A stretch of 17,538 bases of DNA from DATKKK01 sp035542975 (GTDB lineage Archaea; Thermoproteota; Bathyarchaeia; Bathyarchaeales; Bathycorpusculaceae). The notes beneath the pieces are model-generated. The model saw only the letters and a program-made list of their open reading frames with translations, made no database searches and was not told the DNA's origin. The DNA lies in NCBI GenBank assembly GCA_035542975.1, contig DATKKK010000049.1:1-17538 (forward strand), given 5' to 3'. The position numbers and the translations under genes were made by a program. Numbering within the stretch: position 1 is the first letter of the stretch; each line of letters starts with the position of its first letter. This document shows, piece after piece, positions 7,559 through 14,873 of the stretch.

Positions 7559-8800
7559 TTATTCTTCCCTTTTTTCTGGTTCATGCACCAACAGCAACGC
7601 TAGGATGAAGGCTGGAATGATTGATGCTGCGGCAAACATGAACGGCAGTTGAGGCGAGAATTGCTCGTAAAGTATTCCTCCCACAAAATTGCCGACTGCC
7701 ATGACTATGCAACCAGCGAAATTGCTGAAACCGTTAACTTTCCCTCTATCGTCACGAGGAGTCAAATCCGTCTGCAGAGCACCAAAAGCCGTGTTCATCA
7801 TCACTTGCGCCGCACCAATAATAACGAGAGAAACGAAAAGCCAAGCAAACTCACCATGTACAAACAACAATATTGCCGCGCCGAAAAGCAGAAGAGACAG
7901 CAGAAGAGGCGTTTTTCGATTAATCTTGTCCACTGATTTGCCGATGGGAATCGCCAGAATAATCGTTGTCACAGGCACGACAGCAAGCATCAACCCCCAG
8001 ACCACCTTATCAATCAACAGTTGATCAACCGCATAAACGGACAAGTACAGAGTAACCGTGGCAAAACCAAGCTGTGCTATCAAAAGCGAAAGAAACAGGT
8101 ATAAAAGAGATCGAGGAGTCTTCTTCCATACCCCAAAGCTTTCTTTCATCGCCGAAGGATAGCTTTTGAGAAGGTCACTCAAATGTGGCTTCTCTTTGGA
8201 AACCACGGTTTCTTTCAATCGGAAAAGCCTTAGAAAAGCCGCAGCCAGAAACAACCCCACAACAATACCGTATCCAACCCGCATTCCATCAACTAGACCA
8301 AAGCTCATGTACAACAAAGCCGCAACTGCAGGTCCAGGAGTAGTTGAGGCGCTTGCAATGAGGGTAACTATGCCGAATCCCATACCCCTCTGCTCCGCAG
8401 GCAGAGAATCCGCAATCATTGCTTGAAGGGCAGGCTGATAAGTGGAGTTGCACAAAGCCATAATAACGGCACCTATGAGAATCAGATACCAAGAGGGAGC
8501 CACTGCATACAGGATATAGCTTAAAGCCACGCCGAAAGTCATCGAACTGATGATCCATTTCCTTCCAAACTTGTCTGCAAGATAGCCGCCTGGAAATTGC
8601 ATAGATGCCAAAGCCAAGAATTGGAAAAGCCCTATCGTGCCCAGAATGGTCTCGGTGGCACCGAGCTTGAGCACGTACAAAGCATAATATGCCGTTGGAA
8701 TCTCCATCGCAAAATCCACCAGAATCCAGCTGATAATAAGAACGGCATAATTGCCTTTTATGAACGAAAACTCTTTCTTGACTCCTTGAACGAGGTTCAT
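7559..8800 (-). CDS. Major facilitator superfamily transporter
   Basis: A 413-residue polytopic protein with about 12 hydrophobic helices in two halves separated by a charged central loop (about 197-225). The loop between helices 2 and 3 carries GGYLADKFGRKW, the MFS motif A. RGMGFGIVTL lies near residue 138, and a weaker motif A copy, IGKSVDKINRKTP, lies in the second half. The profile suits a proton-coupled exporter of small molecules or drugs; the substrate is unknown. The ATG at 8800 follows GAGGG by 8 bases. An element shared with the small-gene operon at 9927 lies 48 bases upstream, suggesting shared control. Confidence 0.9.
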   Translation of the reverse strand: MNLVQGVKKEFSFIKGNYAVLIISWILVDFAMEIPTAYYALYVLKLGATETILGTIGLFQFLALASMQFPGGYLADKFGRKWIISSMTFGVALSYILYAVAPSWYLILIGAVIMALCNSTYQPALQAMIADSLPAEQRGMGFGIVTLIASASTTPGPAVAALLYMSFGLVDGMRVGYGIVVGLFLAAAFLRLFRLKETVVSKEKPHLSDLLKSYPSAMKESFGVWKKTPRSLLYLFLSLLIAQLGFATVTLYLSVYAVDQLLIDKVVWGLMLAVVPVTTIILAIPIGKSVDKINRKTPLLLSLLLFGAAILLFVHGEFAWLFVSLVIIGAAQVMMNTAFGALQTDLTPRDDRGKVNGFSNFAGCIVMAVGNFVGGILYEQFSPQLPFMFAAASIIPAFILALLLVHEPEKREE

Positions 8801-8847
8801 TGTTTTTCCCTCAGTACATCAAGAGGGCTGTACACACGTGATTAAGA

Positions 8848-8878
8848 TTCTGTGCAAAAGTGACCACCTTGCTGACCA
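8848..8878 (-). promoter_or_regulatory. Shared upstream element, copy A (MFS gene)
   Basis: This 31-bp element matches copy B (9974-10004) at 25 positions; GCAAAAGTGACCA is identical in both. It has two TGACCA half-sites (8861-8866 and 8873-8878) separated by 6 bases. Its near edge is 48 bases before the MFS start codon. It is probably a regulator binding site or promoter element. The binding protein is not shown by the sequence. Confidence 0.6.
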
Positions 8879-9036
8879 CTTCAGCATAAGCTTGTTCTAT
8901 GCGTTATCGCAACTTCAGAAACATCACATCTAGGGGCTTCTCACACTTGTTAGAAGATGAAGACGCAAAACAAAAAGAGAAACGGAATTCTGTGACTATG
9001 ACATACAGCTAAGCCGCTCTTCTACAAGTCCTGTTA

Positions 9037-9300
9037 TTAACTTCGATACTGCCAAAAACCGAAACCAACGCCTTGTTTCATGGAATAAACCAAACCGTCT
9101 TTCAGTTCCTCAAAGCAGGCACTCAACTGTCTTGCATCAGTCTTTGACATACCCACTTGAACTAGCTGCTTTTCAAAAGCTCGTCTAGTCTTTCGAACAC
9201 GCCAACCCAACGTAAGATACAACCAAGACAAGTCAAGCGACATCTGTATCATTCGAGGGCCGGACCTGAGCAGAGCAAGAAAAACTGAAGAAGCGCTCAT
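9037..9300 (-). CDS. Small conserved-looking protein of unknown function (87 aa)
   Basis: I do not recognise a named family. The first part is moderately hydrophobic and could be one helix (MIQMSLDLSWLYLTLGW, about 17-33). A basic helix follows (RVRKTRRAFEKQL), then GMSKTDARQLSACFEELKDG, the kind of short helix-turn-helix packing motif often found in small archaeal proteins. The ATG at 9300 has only a weak GAGAG upstream. It is the last of three small genes on this strand, 37 bases after the 122-residue gene, so cotranscription is likely. Membrane-peripheral location is possible but not shown. Confidence 0.6.
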   Translation of the reverse strand: MSASSVFLALLRSGPRMIQMSLDLSWLYLTLGWRVRKTRRAFEKQLVQVGMSKTDARQLSACFEELKDGLVYSMKQGVGFGFWQYRS

Positions 9301-9337
9301 TTTCTCTCATCTTCTATTCTAAAGGGCGAAACGCAGG

Positions 9338-9706
9338 CTATTCGTCTTCCTCTTCTTCCCTCTCGCGCTTCTTCTTGTCGATGGCCTCTGAAATTGCCTC
9401 GCCTATGTCTCGTCCAGAACCAGAACGCTTTCCTACGCCCATGCCTTTTATCATGTCGCCCAAACTTGTGAAGGTTCGCATGTAATCTTCCGTCATCTTC
9501 ACGGCTACTCCTTCGGGTAACCCACCGTTTTGCAGTTCCTTATAGTATGCCGCTGCGGCTCTGCCCATGTTTTTTCCAGCCTCTTCAGAGAACACCGAAG
9601 CAAGTATACTCTTTATCATAGCGGGAATTTCAGTTGAGACTACGTTGAGGATTTCTTTGACCTCCTCTGCTTCCTTTTTTGGATCTTTACTTTCTTTGTC
9701 AATCAT
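9338..9706 (-). CDS. Small acidic helical protein of unknown function (122 aa)
   Basis: A strong ribosome binding site, GGAGGTGA at 9718-9711, precedes the ATG at 9706, so the gene is very probably real. The protein is predicted largely helical: a charged N-terminus, an amphipathic stretch (IPAMIKSILASVFSEEAG, about 28-45), YYKELQNGGLPEGVAVKMTEDYM (about 54-76), a glycine-rich linker (GMGVGKRSGSGRD) and a highly charged tail ending in EREEEEDE. The middle motif recalls the GMSKTDARQLSACF motif of the next gene downstream. No catalytic residues are apparent. It sits between two other small genes in an apparent operon. Confidence 0.72.
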   Translation of the reverse strand: MIDKESKDPKKEAEEVKEILNVVSTEIPAMIKSILASVFSEEAGKNMGRAAAAYYKELQNGGLPEGVAVKMTEDYMRTFTSLGDMIKGMGVGKRSGSGRDIGEAISEAIDKKKREREEEEDE

Positions 9707-9726
9707 GCTTTCACCTCCAAATCGTC

Positions 9727-9927
9727 TTAAGTCAACGCGGAATGCGAAGTTGGGAAAGCCTCCGCCCTCATTCTATCTACTCTTGCTTTCACCACATTTA
9801 TACTAATCTCTTCTGCAACAACACCATCATCTGCATCAGCGTTCAGGTGCGACTTAGTTGACGTCCGCCCCAGTATGCTGAACAGGTGAGGCGTTTTTAT
9901 CTCATGAAAGTTCTTTCCATGCTGCAT
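9727..9927 (-). CDS. Possible small protein of unknown function (66 aa)
   Basis: The ATG at 9927 lies 5 bases after GAGGTGA (9939-9933), a strong ribosome binding site that supports translation; a GTG at 9936 in the same frame overlaps this site and is less likely. The protein begins MQHGKNFHEIKTPHLF and includes DADDGVVAEEISINVVKARV. I recognise no family. Copy B of the shared upstream element lies 47 bases before this start, matching the 48 bases seen for the MFS gene. That equal spacing is the best argument that the gene is real. It ends 20 bases before the 122-residue gene and would be the first gene of the operon. Confidence 0.55.
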   Translation of the reverse strand: MQHGKNFHEIKTPHLFSILGRTSTKSHLNADADDGVVAEEISINVVKARVDRMRAEAFPTSHSALT

Positions 9928-9954
9928 ACACTTCACCTCAAAACAACAAAGGAG

Positions 9955-10004
9955 TGGTCACTAGAATTAGGTGTTCTGCGCAAAAGTGACCAACCTACTG
10001 GTCA
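9955..10004 (-). promoter_or_regulatory. Shared upstream element, copy B, with extra half-site
   Basis: The 31-bp element at 9974-10004 repeats copy A. Here TGACCA (9987-9992) and TGGTCA (9999-10004) form an inverted repeat with a 6-base spacer. A further TGGTCACT at 9955-9962 is the perfect inverted partner of AGTGACCA at 9985-9992. The element overlaps the stop codon (9997-9995) of the upstream regulator gene and lies in front of the small-gene operon. Confidence 0.6.
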
Positions 10005-10462
10005 GCCTCTCCAGCCAAGCTGTAAACTGGGACTTGACCCGCTGTTTTTTGCAGAATACCTTGCTTGACTAGTTTCTCCACCCTGCCTCGTACTATGCGC
10101 CTGCTGGCTTTACCCCGCATCGCAGCCACCTGCCGAGTAATAGCAGATATGTTCAAGTCTTCCTTCACAGCCAACGCCTGAACAATGCACCGTGAGATCT
10201 CGTCCTGCGCAATTGTCTTCTGGCGCATGTATTTTTCAGCGTTCTTCAAGCGTGAAGCAACCTTCAAGGGTTCGCCGTACATGCCTATGCCGACTCTTGT
10301 CAACTGAAGTGCTGCAGCCAGCCCTTCATACTCTGGTTTTTCAAGAATGAGTTTTTCAAGAAGGTCGAGGCGGTTGATTATCTGATCAAGCTTCTTGCTT
10401 AATTCTTCTGCGCTTGAAGGAGTTTTTTCTTCGTTCAATTCTCTCATTCTTCTCGAAGACAT
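9995..10462 (-). CDS. Winged-helix-type DNA-binding protein with N-terminal coiled coil
   Basis: A 155-residue protein. An amphipathic heptad region (LSKKLDQIINRLDLLEKLIL, about 22-41) is likely to mediate dimerisation. The second half resembles a winged helix-turn-helix: ISRCIVQALAVKEDLNISAITRQVAAMRG followed by RIVRGRVEKLVKQGILQK and a beta-wing-like VPVYSLAG near the end. It is best called a putative transcription regulator of unknown ligand. The start is ATG at 10462, or a second ATG five codons later. It lies 47 bases downstream of lysS on the same strand. Copy B of the shared element overlaps its stop codon, so it is a natural candidate to bind that element, though this is inference. 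Confidence 0.7.
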   Translation of the reverse strand: MSSRRMRELNEEKTPSSAEELSKKLDQIINRLDLLEKLILEKPEYEGLAAALQLTRVGIGMYGEPLKVASRLKNAEKYMRQKTIAQDEISRCIVQALAVKEDLNISAITRQVAAMRGKASRRIVRGRVEKLVKQGILQKTAGQVPVYSLAGEADQ

Positions 10463-10509
10463 TAAAGATGTTTTGCATGTTCACGATTTAAGAGTTGATT
10501 ACGACAACC

Positions 10510-12114
10510 TTAATTTTTGTTCAGAGACCTTTCCAGAGCATCTATCACGTTTTGTTTTCCCATAGCAAGAATGTACGGACCAAGCCTCGGCCCTTGCGGA
10601 GCACCTACGAGAATCATGTACAAAGTTTTGAAGAAAACTCCCAACTGCAAACCATTCTTCTTGGCAACATTGAACACAGCGTTCTGTATCTTCTCCGCTT
10701 CATCTTCAGTCTTCAAAACCTCAACAAACTCTCTAAGGGCATTTCTCTCCTCATCAGAGAGGCTTACTGTTGTTTCTTTTATCTCCTCAAAATCCTTAAC
10801 CCAGTTAGACGCGTACTCAACCCGTTGCTTCAAGCCCTCATCAAGCGTCTGATTCTTCTGTAAATAGCCGTATCCACGAAGTTTCTCAGCGATAAACTCG
10901 TCTCCTCCTTCCTTCGGAGCCATCTTCATTAGGAACGTCATCAGATTGTAAGGAACGTTTATGCCTGCTTTCTTCGGCGGCTTCAACGCCCAACAATACC
11001 CGTACAAACCACGCAGTCTGGCTAGTTCCTTTTCGCTCTTCGCTTTTTTCTTGCCAAAATATATGTCTTCCAAGTCGCCAAGCTCATTCATGTAAAACGG
11101 CACGTCAGTCACGTCTAGAGCACGAGCCCCAACAAACCGTTTCAACAGCAACAGCATGAGCGACTGAGGCGAGCCATACTTGAACCATGTCTGCGGGGTG
11201 AAAACTACTCCAGCAGACTTTGACATACGCTTACCGCTCTTGTCTAGAAACAACTCGTACTTGGCATGAAGCGGCGGCTCCCAACACAAAACCTCTCGGC
11301 AGATGCGGTCATTCACACGTGCCGAATCAGCCACCTCCTTGCCGTAAGCTTCAAACCTTATGTCTAACGCTTTCCAGCGAACTGCAAACTCGCCCTTCCA
11401 AGAAAGCTTGCCTTCGCCTTTTCTAAAGTCAGCTTCGCCCTTGTGTCCGCAGCCTTCAAGCCACCGCCTTTTGACCTCCATTCCTTCACATGAATAGAGA
11501 ACCTTGTTTTCCTTTGGAAGAAAATCGTACACTTTGGTCGTATAGATTCGCCCACAGTTCTCGCACACTGCAAAGTAGGGCAAAGCTTCAAGAAACTTTT
11601 CCTGTCCGACCTCTTCCTTCATAATCTCGCCAATCTTCTTTGCGTTCAAAAGAATCGTTCTGATTTCTTCGTTAAACAAGCCGCTTCGATAGACTTCTGT
11701 GGCAGACATGAACTTGTATTCGATTCCGCACTTGTCCAGAGCTTCTCGAAGTAGCAATGTCATGTGCTCTCCATAGCTCTTGTGGCAGCCAAAAATGTCA
11801 GGAATATCCGTCACAGGCCTGCCTAGATGCTGTTCTAAGGATTTCGGCATTCCAGCTGGAACTTTTCTCAAACCATCCTTATCATCAGCAAAAGCCACAA
11901 GCTCAGAACGGTAGCCCTGTTCTCTTAAAGCCAAAGTCACAGCAAAAGACCTAGCAGCATCGCTTAAATTGCCGATATGCGGATAACCCGAAGCCGCAAT
12001 CCCCATCTCCGTCCTAATCAAATCTAAGCTTCTGCCTAGCTTCTGCTCCCGCGACACTATCTTCGTCGCTGTCTTATCGTACCATGTGCCGTGGCCGATT
12101 ATCTTCTCGTTCAT
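10510..12114 (-). CDS. lysS: Lysyl-tRNA synthetase, class I
   Basis: A 534-residue class I LysRS, the form used by most archaea instead of the class II enzyme. It attaches lysine to tRNA-Lys. The HIGH counterpart is SGYPHIGNLSD (HIGN at about 46-49) and the KMSKS loop is SGKRMSKSAG (about 293-302). A zinc-binding insertion lies between them, with CENC at about 184-187 and further cysteines at about 209 and 222. The C-terminal helical region is typical of the family's anticodon-binding domain. Length is as expected. GAGGT lies about 10 bases before the ATG at 12114. The next gene on the strand is the winged-helix protein. Confidence 0.96.
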   Translation of the reverse strand: MNEKIIGHGTWYDKTATKIVSREQKLGRSLDLIRTEMGIAASGYPHIGNLSDAARSFAVTLALREQGYRSELVAFADDKDGLRKVPAGMPKSLEQHLGRPVTDIPDIFGCHKSYGEHMTLLLREALDKCGIEYKFMSATEVYRSGLFNEEIRTILLNAKKIGEIMKEEVGQEKFLEALPYFAVCENCGRIYTTKVYDFLPKENKVLYSCEGMEVKRRWLEGCGHKGEADFRKGEGKLSWKGEFAVRWKALDIRFEAYGKEVADSARVNDRICREVLCWEPPLHAKYELFLDKSGKRMSKSAGVVFTPQTWFKYGSPQSLMLLLLKRFVGARALDVTDVPFYMNELGDLEDIYFGKKKAKSEKELARLRGLYGYCWALKPPKKAGINVPYNLMTFLMKMAPKEGGDEFIAEKLRGYGYLQKNQTLDEGLKQRVEYASNWVKDFEEIKETTVSLSDEERNALREFVEVLKTEDEAEKIQNAVFNVAKKNGLQLGVFFKTLYMILVGAPQGPRLGPYILAMGKQNVIDALERSLNKN

Positions 12115-12179
12115 GGATATGTAACCTCACAAGGATAGAACAACGTATAGATAGAAAAATGTTTAGAAAAAGGAGAGCG

Positions 12180-12530
12180 TTACTTCTTCAGAGCGGCTGC
12201 AATCGCTACTGCGGCGAGGACTAGCAGTATCAGTACTAAGGAGTAAATCCAACTGAAGTCATAGCCAACTATGAGCCATGCGCCACCAATCGCTGCAAGC
12301 AACAGTCCCCACGAAAAGGTGCCGAACACTCCTCGTTCATATTTTTGAGGTTTATGACCACGGATTCCTGCGAGAGCGATGATCCAGCAGCCAGATAACA
12401 CTATAATCATGGGCAGAATCAACGTCCAATCGGTTATGATTCGCAGAGGCGTGTAAAGAAGAATGCCGATTATGATTATTATCAGAAAAACTCCTATAGA
12501 AAGCAAATCTCGTCTTCCGCTATCAGACAT
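12180..12530 (-). CDS. Small membrane protein with four predicted helices
   Basis: A 116-residue protein with four hydrophobic segments: LLSIGVFLIIIIIGILLY, TLILPMIIVLSGCWIIALAG, WGLLLAAIGGAWLIVGY and IYSLVLILLVLAAVAIAAAL. The arrangement resembles the transmembrane region found in LiaF- and PspC-type membrane-stress proteins, but no signature proves this. I start it at the ATG at 12530 (MSDSGRRD), which has GGAG about 9 bases upstream; the frame is open further upstream, but only as an out-of-frame reading of the preceding zinc-ribbon gene. It follows that gene by 13 bases and ends the cassette, so it may be the membrane anchor for the SPFH protein. Confidence 0.78.
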   Translation of the reverse strand: MSDSGRRDLLSIGVFLIIIIIGILLYTPLRIITDWTLILPMIIVLSGCWIIALAGIRGHKPQKYERGVFGTFSWGLLLAAIGGAWLIVGYDFSWIYSLVLILLVLAAVAIAAALKK

Positions 12531-12543
12531 GCGCGTCCGCTCC

Positions 12544-13512
12544 TTACGAGGTTTTTGTACCGCACTCTGGACAGAACTTTGAAGATGCTGGGATCGTCTT
12601 TCCACACTTCGGGCATGCCATGGTTTCGTTTGATGGCGGAGTAATCGTTGTTCCACATTCAGGACAGAATTTGGATGTCGCAGGGATTTTTGCGTTGCAT
12701 TTTGGGCATATCACTAACGCGGCTGCAGGCGCTTGCGCGGGACCAGTAGGCGTCATAATCTGCGGTATCAGCACCATTCCAGTTCCAAGACCTGCCCCAG
12801 ATGATTTCCCAAGCTCTTCCGCAGCTTTCTTCACTGTTTCCATTCGCAGCACTTCTTCTGGCGCAGCTCTGCCAGTTCTAAGCCAGAATAGACGTTCACG
12901 GTACTCTGGCGAGGTGTCGATGCCTTCGAAACGCAAGTCGGTTAAGTCTAATCCAACACGTTTGAAATAATCTAGGATGGCGTTTTTGACGAGCACCGAG
13001 GTTTCATCAAGTCTCGTGAAAACCGTTAGCAAGTCGTAGCGCGAAAGTTCATCGATTATTTTTTCATTCAAAAAGCCTCTTAAGTAGTTGTTGACATCTT
13101 CGGTTGAGTAAGCATTTTGTCCGCCGACAACTTCGTTCACGAACAGCTGTGGACTTTCAACTTTGAACCAGAATGAACCATGCACTTTCAACGGTGCAAG
13201 CTCGGTGGTTTGGGCTTGTGTGCCGTACTTGCCAGCAAAAACTTTCGTTGAAATGAAGATTACTGATGCCTTGAAAGGTTTCTCCTTGTACCCAGCGATT
13301 CTTGAAATCAAACCTGTTATCAACGGAAGGTTCAGAGTTGTTAGGACGTGTCTGCCTGCGTTGAAAACATCGTAGGCTTTGCCGTCTCTAAAGAACACTG
13401 CAACCTCGTACTCTTTTACTATTAACTGAGCGCCCCACGTGATATCCTCATCTGGATATTTCCACAGAATGTCTTCGGCTCCAGGATTTTGCCATTCTAT
13501 AACTTGTGGCAT
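12544..13512 (-). CDS. SPFH-domain protein with two C-terminal zinc ribbons (YdjI-like)
   Basis: A 322-residue protein. Residues of about 25-215 form an SPFH/band 7-type domain (AQLIVKEYEVAVFFRDGKAY, then SFWFKVESPQLFVNEVVGG and NNYLRGFLNEKIIDELSRYD). An alanine/proline/glycine-rich linker follows, then two nearly identical zinc ribbons with cysteines at about 269, 272, 283, 286 and 300, 303, 314, 317. This architecture matches the YdjI/virion-core-like proteins of bacteria, which form membrane-associated oligomers and are linked to PspA-type stress responses. There is no transmembrane helix, so recruitment by a partner is likely. It starts 1 base after the helical protein gene and precedes the four-helix membrane protein gene. 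Confidence 0.88.
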   Translation of the reverse strand: MPQVIEWQNPGAEDILWKYPDEDITWGAQLIVKEYEVAVFFRDGKAYDVFNAGRHVLTTLNLPLITGLISRIAGYKEKPFKASVIFISTKVFAGKYGTQAQTTELAPLKVHGSFWFKVESPQLFVNEVVGGQNAYSTEDVNNYLRGFLNEKIIDELSRYDLLTVFTRLDETSVLVKNAILDYFKRVGLDLTDLRFEGIDTSPEYRERLFWLRTGRAAPEEVLRMETVKKAAEELGKSSGAGLGTGMVLIPQIMTPTGPAQAPAAALVICPKCNAKIPATSKFCPECGTTITPPSNETMACPKCGKTIPASSKFCPECGTKTS

Positions 13513-13513
13513 T

Positions 13514-14050
13514 CTACTTCACTCCTAAAATCTCTTCTTCGCGACTGTCGAACGATTGTTCAAAATCATCCAACGCTTCTGTTAGGCTTTGAACGTGTTC
13601 TTTCGCGCTGTCAAAGTTCTGTTTCATGATGTCCCCTTTAAACGCAGTAACCTCGTCGACGAATTTTGCTACGTCATCAAGAAGTGCATCATCGAAATTG
13701 ATCATCCGGTCCAGAGCCTCTTCTCGAATCTTTACCACGTCAAAGAAGCCTGAATATCCATAGGAAGCGTGATTAACCTTCTCTGTGACACGGTCAAGTT
13801 TTGCAACAAGCCTGTCTAAATCAGTCAAAACATCGAATGAACGGCGATCAGATAATTTTTGAAAAATGTCTCTAATGTCTTTCCTCGCTCCGGAAAGCTT
13901 CAAGTACAGATGGTTTCTGATGAGTTTATCAGATTCTCTTCGTAATTCTTTCTCTTTGTAGCCTCTGAACCCTGGCAGTGCTGCAGCTATCCGCTCTGAA
14001 AGGCGCATCTGTTTCTTAGCAGTTTCATAATAATCTTTTTTCTCTGTCAA
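13514..14050 (-). CDS. Helical coiled-coil protein of the SPFH cassette, function unknown
   Basis: A 178-residue, highly charged protein predicted almost entirely helical, with no membrane segment. Conserved-looking parts are LSERIAAALPGFRGYKEKELRRE near residue 18 and LDRLVAKLDRVTEKVNHASYGYSG near 85. It has the look of PspA/Snf7-like or adaptor coiled-coil proteins, but I see no sequence proof of homology. The start is TTG at 14050, with CGGAG about 11 bases upstream; the next ATG lies 15 codons in and has no ribosome binding site. It ends 1 base before the SPFH gene, so the two are almost certainly translated from one transcript. Confidence 0.78.
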   Translation of the reverse strand: MTEKKDYYETAKKQMRLSERIAAALPGFRGYKEKELRRESDKLIRNHLYLKLSGARKDIRDIFQKLSDRRSFDVLTDLDRLVAKLDRVTEKVNHASYGYSGFFDVVKIREEALDRMINFDDALLDDVAKFVDEVTAFKGDIMKQNFDSAKEHVQSLTEALDDFEQSFDSREEEILGVK

Positions 14051-14115
14051 ACACGGTTTCTCCGTTTTATTTTCAAGTTTTATTAGTGAAAAAGGGGGTT
14101 GCTTTTAAAGTTTGT

Positions 14116-14868
14116 TTAAAGTAACCCGAAACCCGCTGATGGTATGTCGCCCTTTATCGTTATGCCCGTGGCACCATCTAGCAATAGTTGGTAGTCTTTG
14201 CCTTTATATTCATATTTGATGAACCATATGGGCGCGTGTAAGTAGACAACCTGCGTTACTTTTGTTTCGCTTTTCATCTCGATTATCTTGTCGATGTCCT
14301 GCTGAGCCAAAAAACGGTGGTTCTCATCAATCTGCTGTTTCGCGATTTCAACAGCTTCGTCCCTGTCGACTTCACTGTTCAAAACCTTAGCGAAAGCTTC
14401 AACCTTTCTAAAATCATATGAAATTTTGCCTTCTAGCGGTACTTCATACTCTTGTGTTGGAAAAACCGTGGCTTTCCTAGCTAAAACAAGCCAATTATAA
14501 GTCTTCTCGATCTTTTCCTCTTTAACAACCGCAGGCGCTATACGCTCAAACACTCCCTTGTAAGCGCTCGTCACTTCTATCGACACAACCCAGAAAGGCA
14601 GATAGATCAAAGTTTTCTCGGTTAATTTTGATTTTTTAGCGAGGTCTTGCGGCTTCAAAAAACCATTGTGCATCCAGTCATGGATAGGTTCCTCTATCTG
14701 TGAAGGATCATACTTGTTCAGTATCATCGAATGTTCAAACGTGAAAGTCTGCCCTGTTTGGATTACAACCGTGTAGCCACAGTACTTGCAGGTCGCGAGT
14801 ATTTCGCCTGGATTAAACGGTACTGGCGCGCCGCAATGGGGGCAATCTATCTCGTCAACTATCGACAT
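14116..14868 (-). CDS. Zinc-ribbon protein of the SPFH cassette (YdjG-like)
   Basis: A 250-residue protein with an N-terminal zinc ribbon, CPHC at about 9-12 and CKYC at about 27-30, embedded in GAPVPFNPGE. A mixed alpha/beta region follows, with two similar segments, IYLPFWVVSIEV near residue 88 and VYLHAPIWFIKYEYKGKDY near 210. The layout is like bacterial YdjG-type zinc-ribbon proteins that accompany YdjI SPFH proteins, except that no transmembrane segment is evident here. The ATG at 14868 lies 5 bases after the stop of the FAD-dependent dehydrogenase gene, implying a shared transcript. The next gene starts 65 bases downstream. Confidence 0.78.
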   Translation of the reverse strand: MSIVDEIDCPHCGAPVPFNPGEILATCKYCGYTVVIQTGQTFTFEHSMILNKYDPSQIEEPIHDWMHNGFLKPQDLAKKSKLTEKTLIYLPFWVVSIEVTSAYKGVFERIAPAVVKEEKIEKTYNWLVLARKATVFPTQEYEVPLEGKISYDFRKVEAFAKVLNSEVDRDEAVEIAKQQIDENHRFLAQQDIDKIIEMKSETKVTQVVYLHAPIWFIKYEYKGKDYQLLLDGATGITIKGDIPSAGFGLL

Positions 14869-14873
14869 CTGCT

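Noticed and set aside
12531..12656. N-terminal extension of the four-helix membrane protein (open frame back to 12656)
   Set aside because: It is an out-of-frame reading of the zinc-ribbon coding sequence. The ATG at 12530 has its own ribosome binding site and starts just before the first membrane helix.
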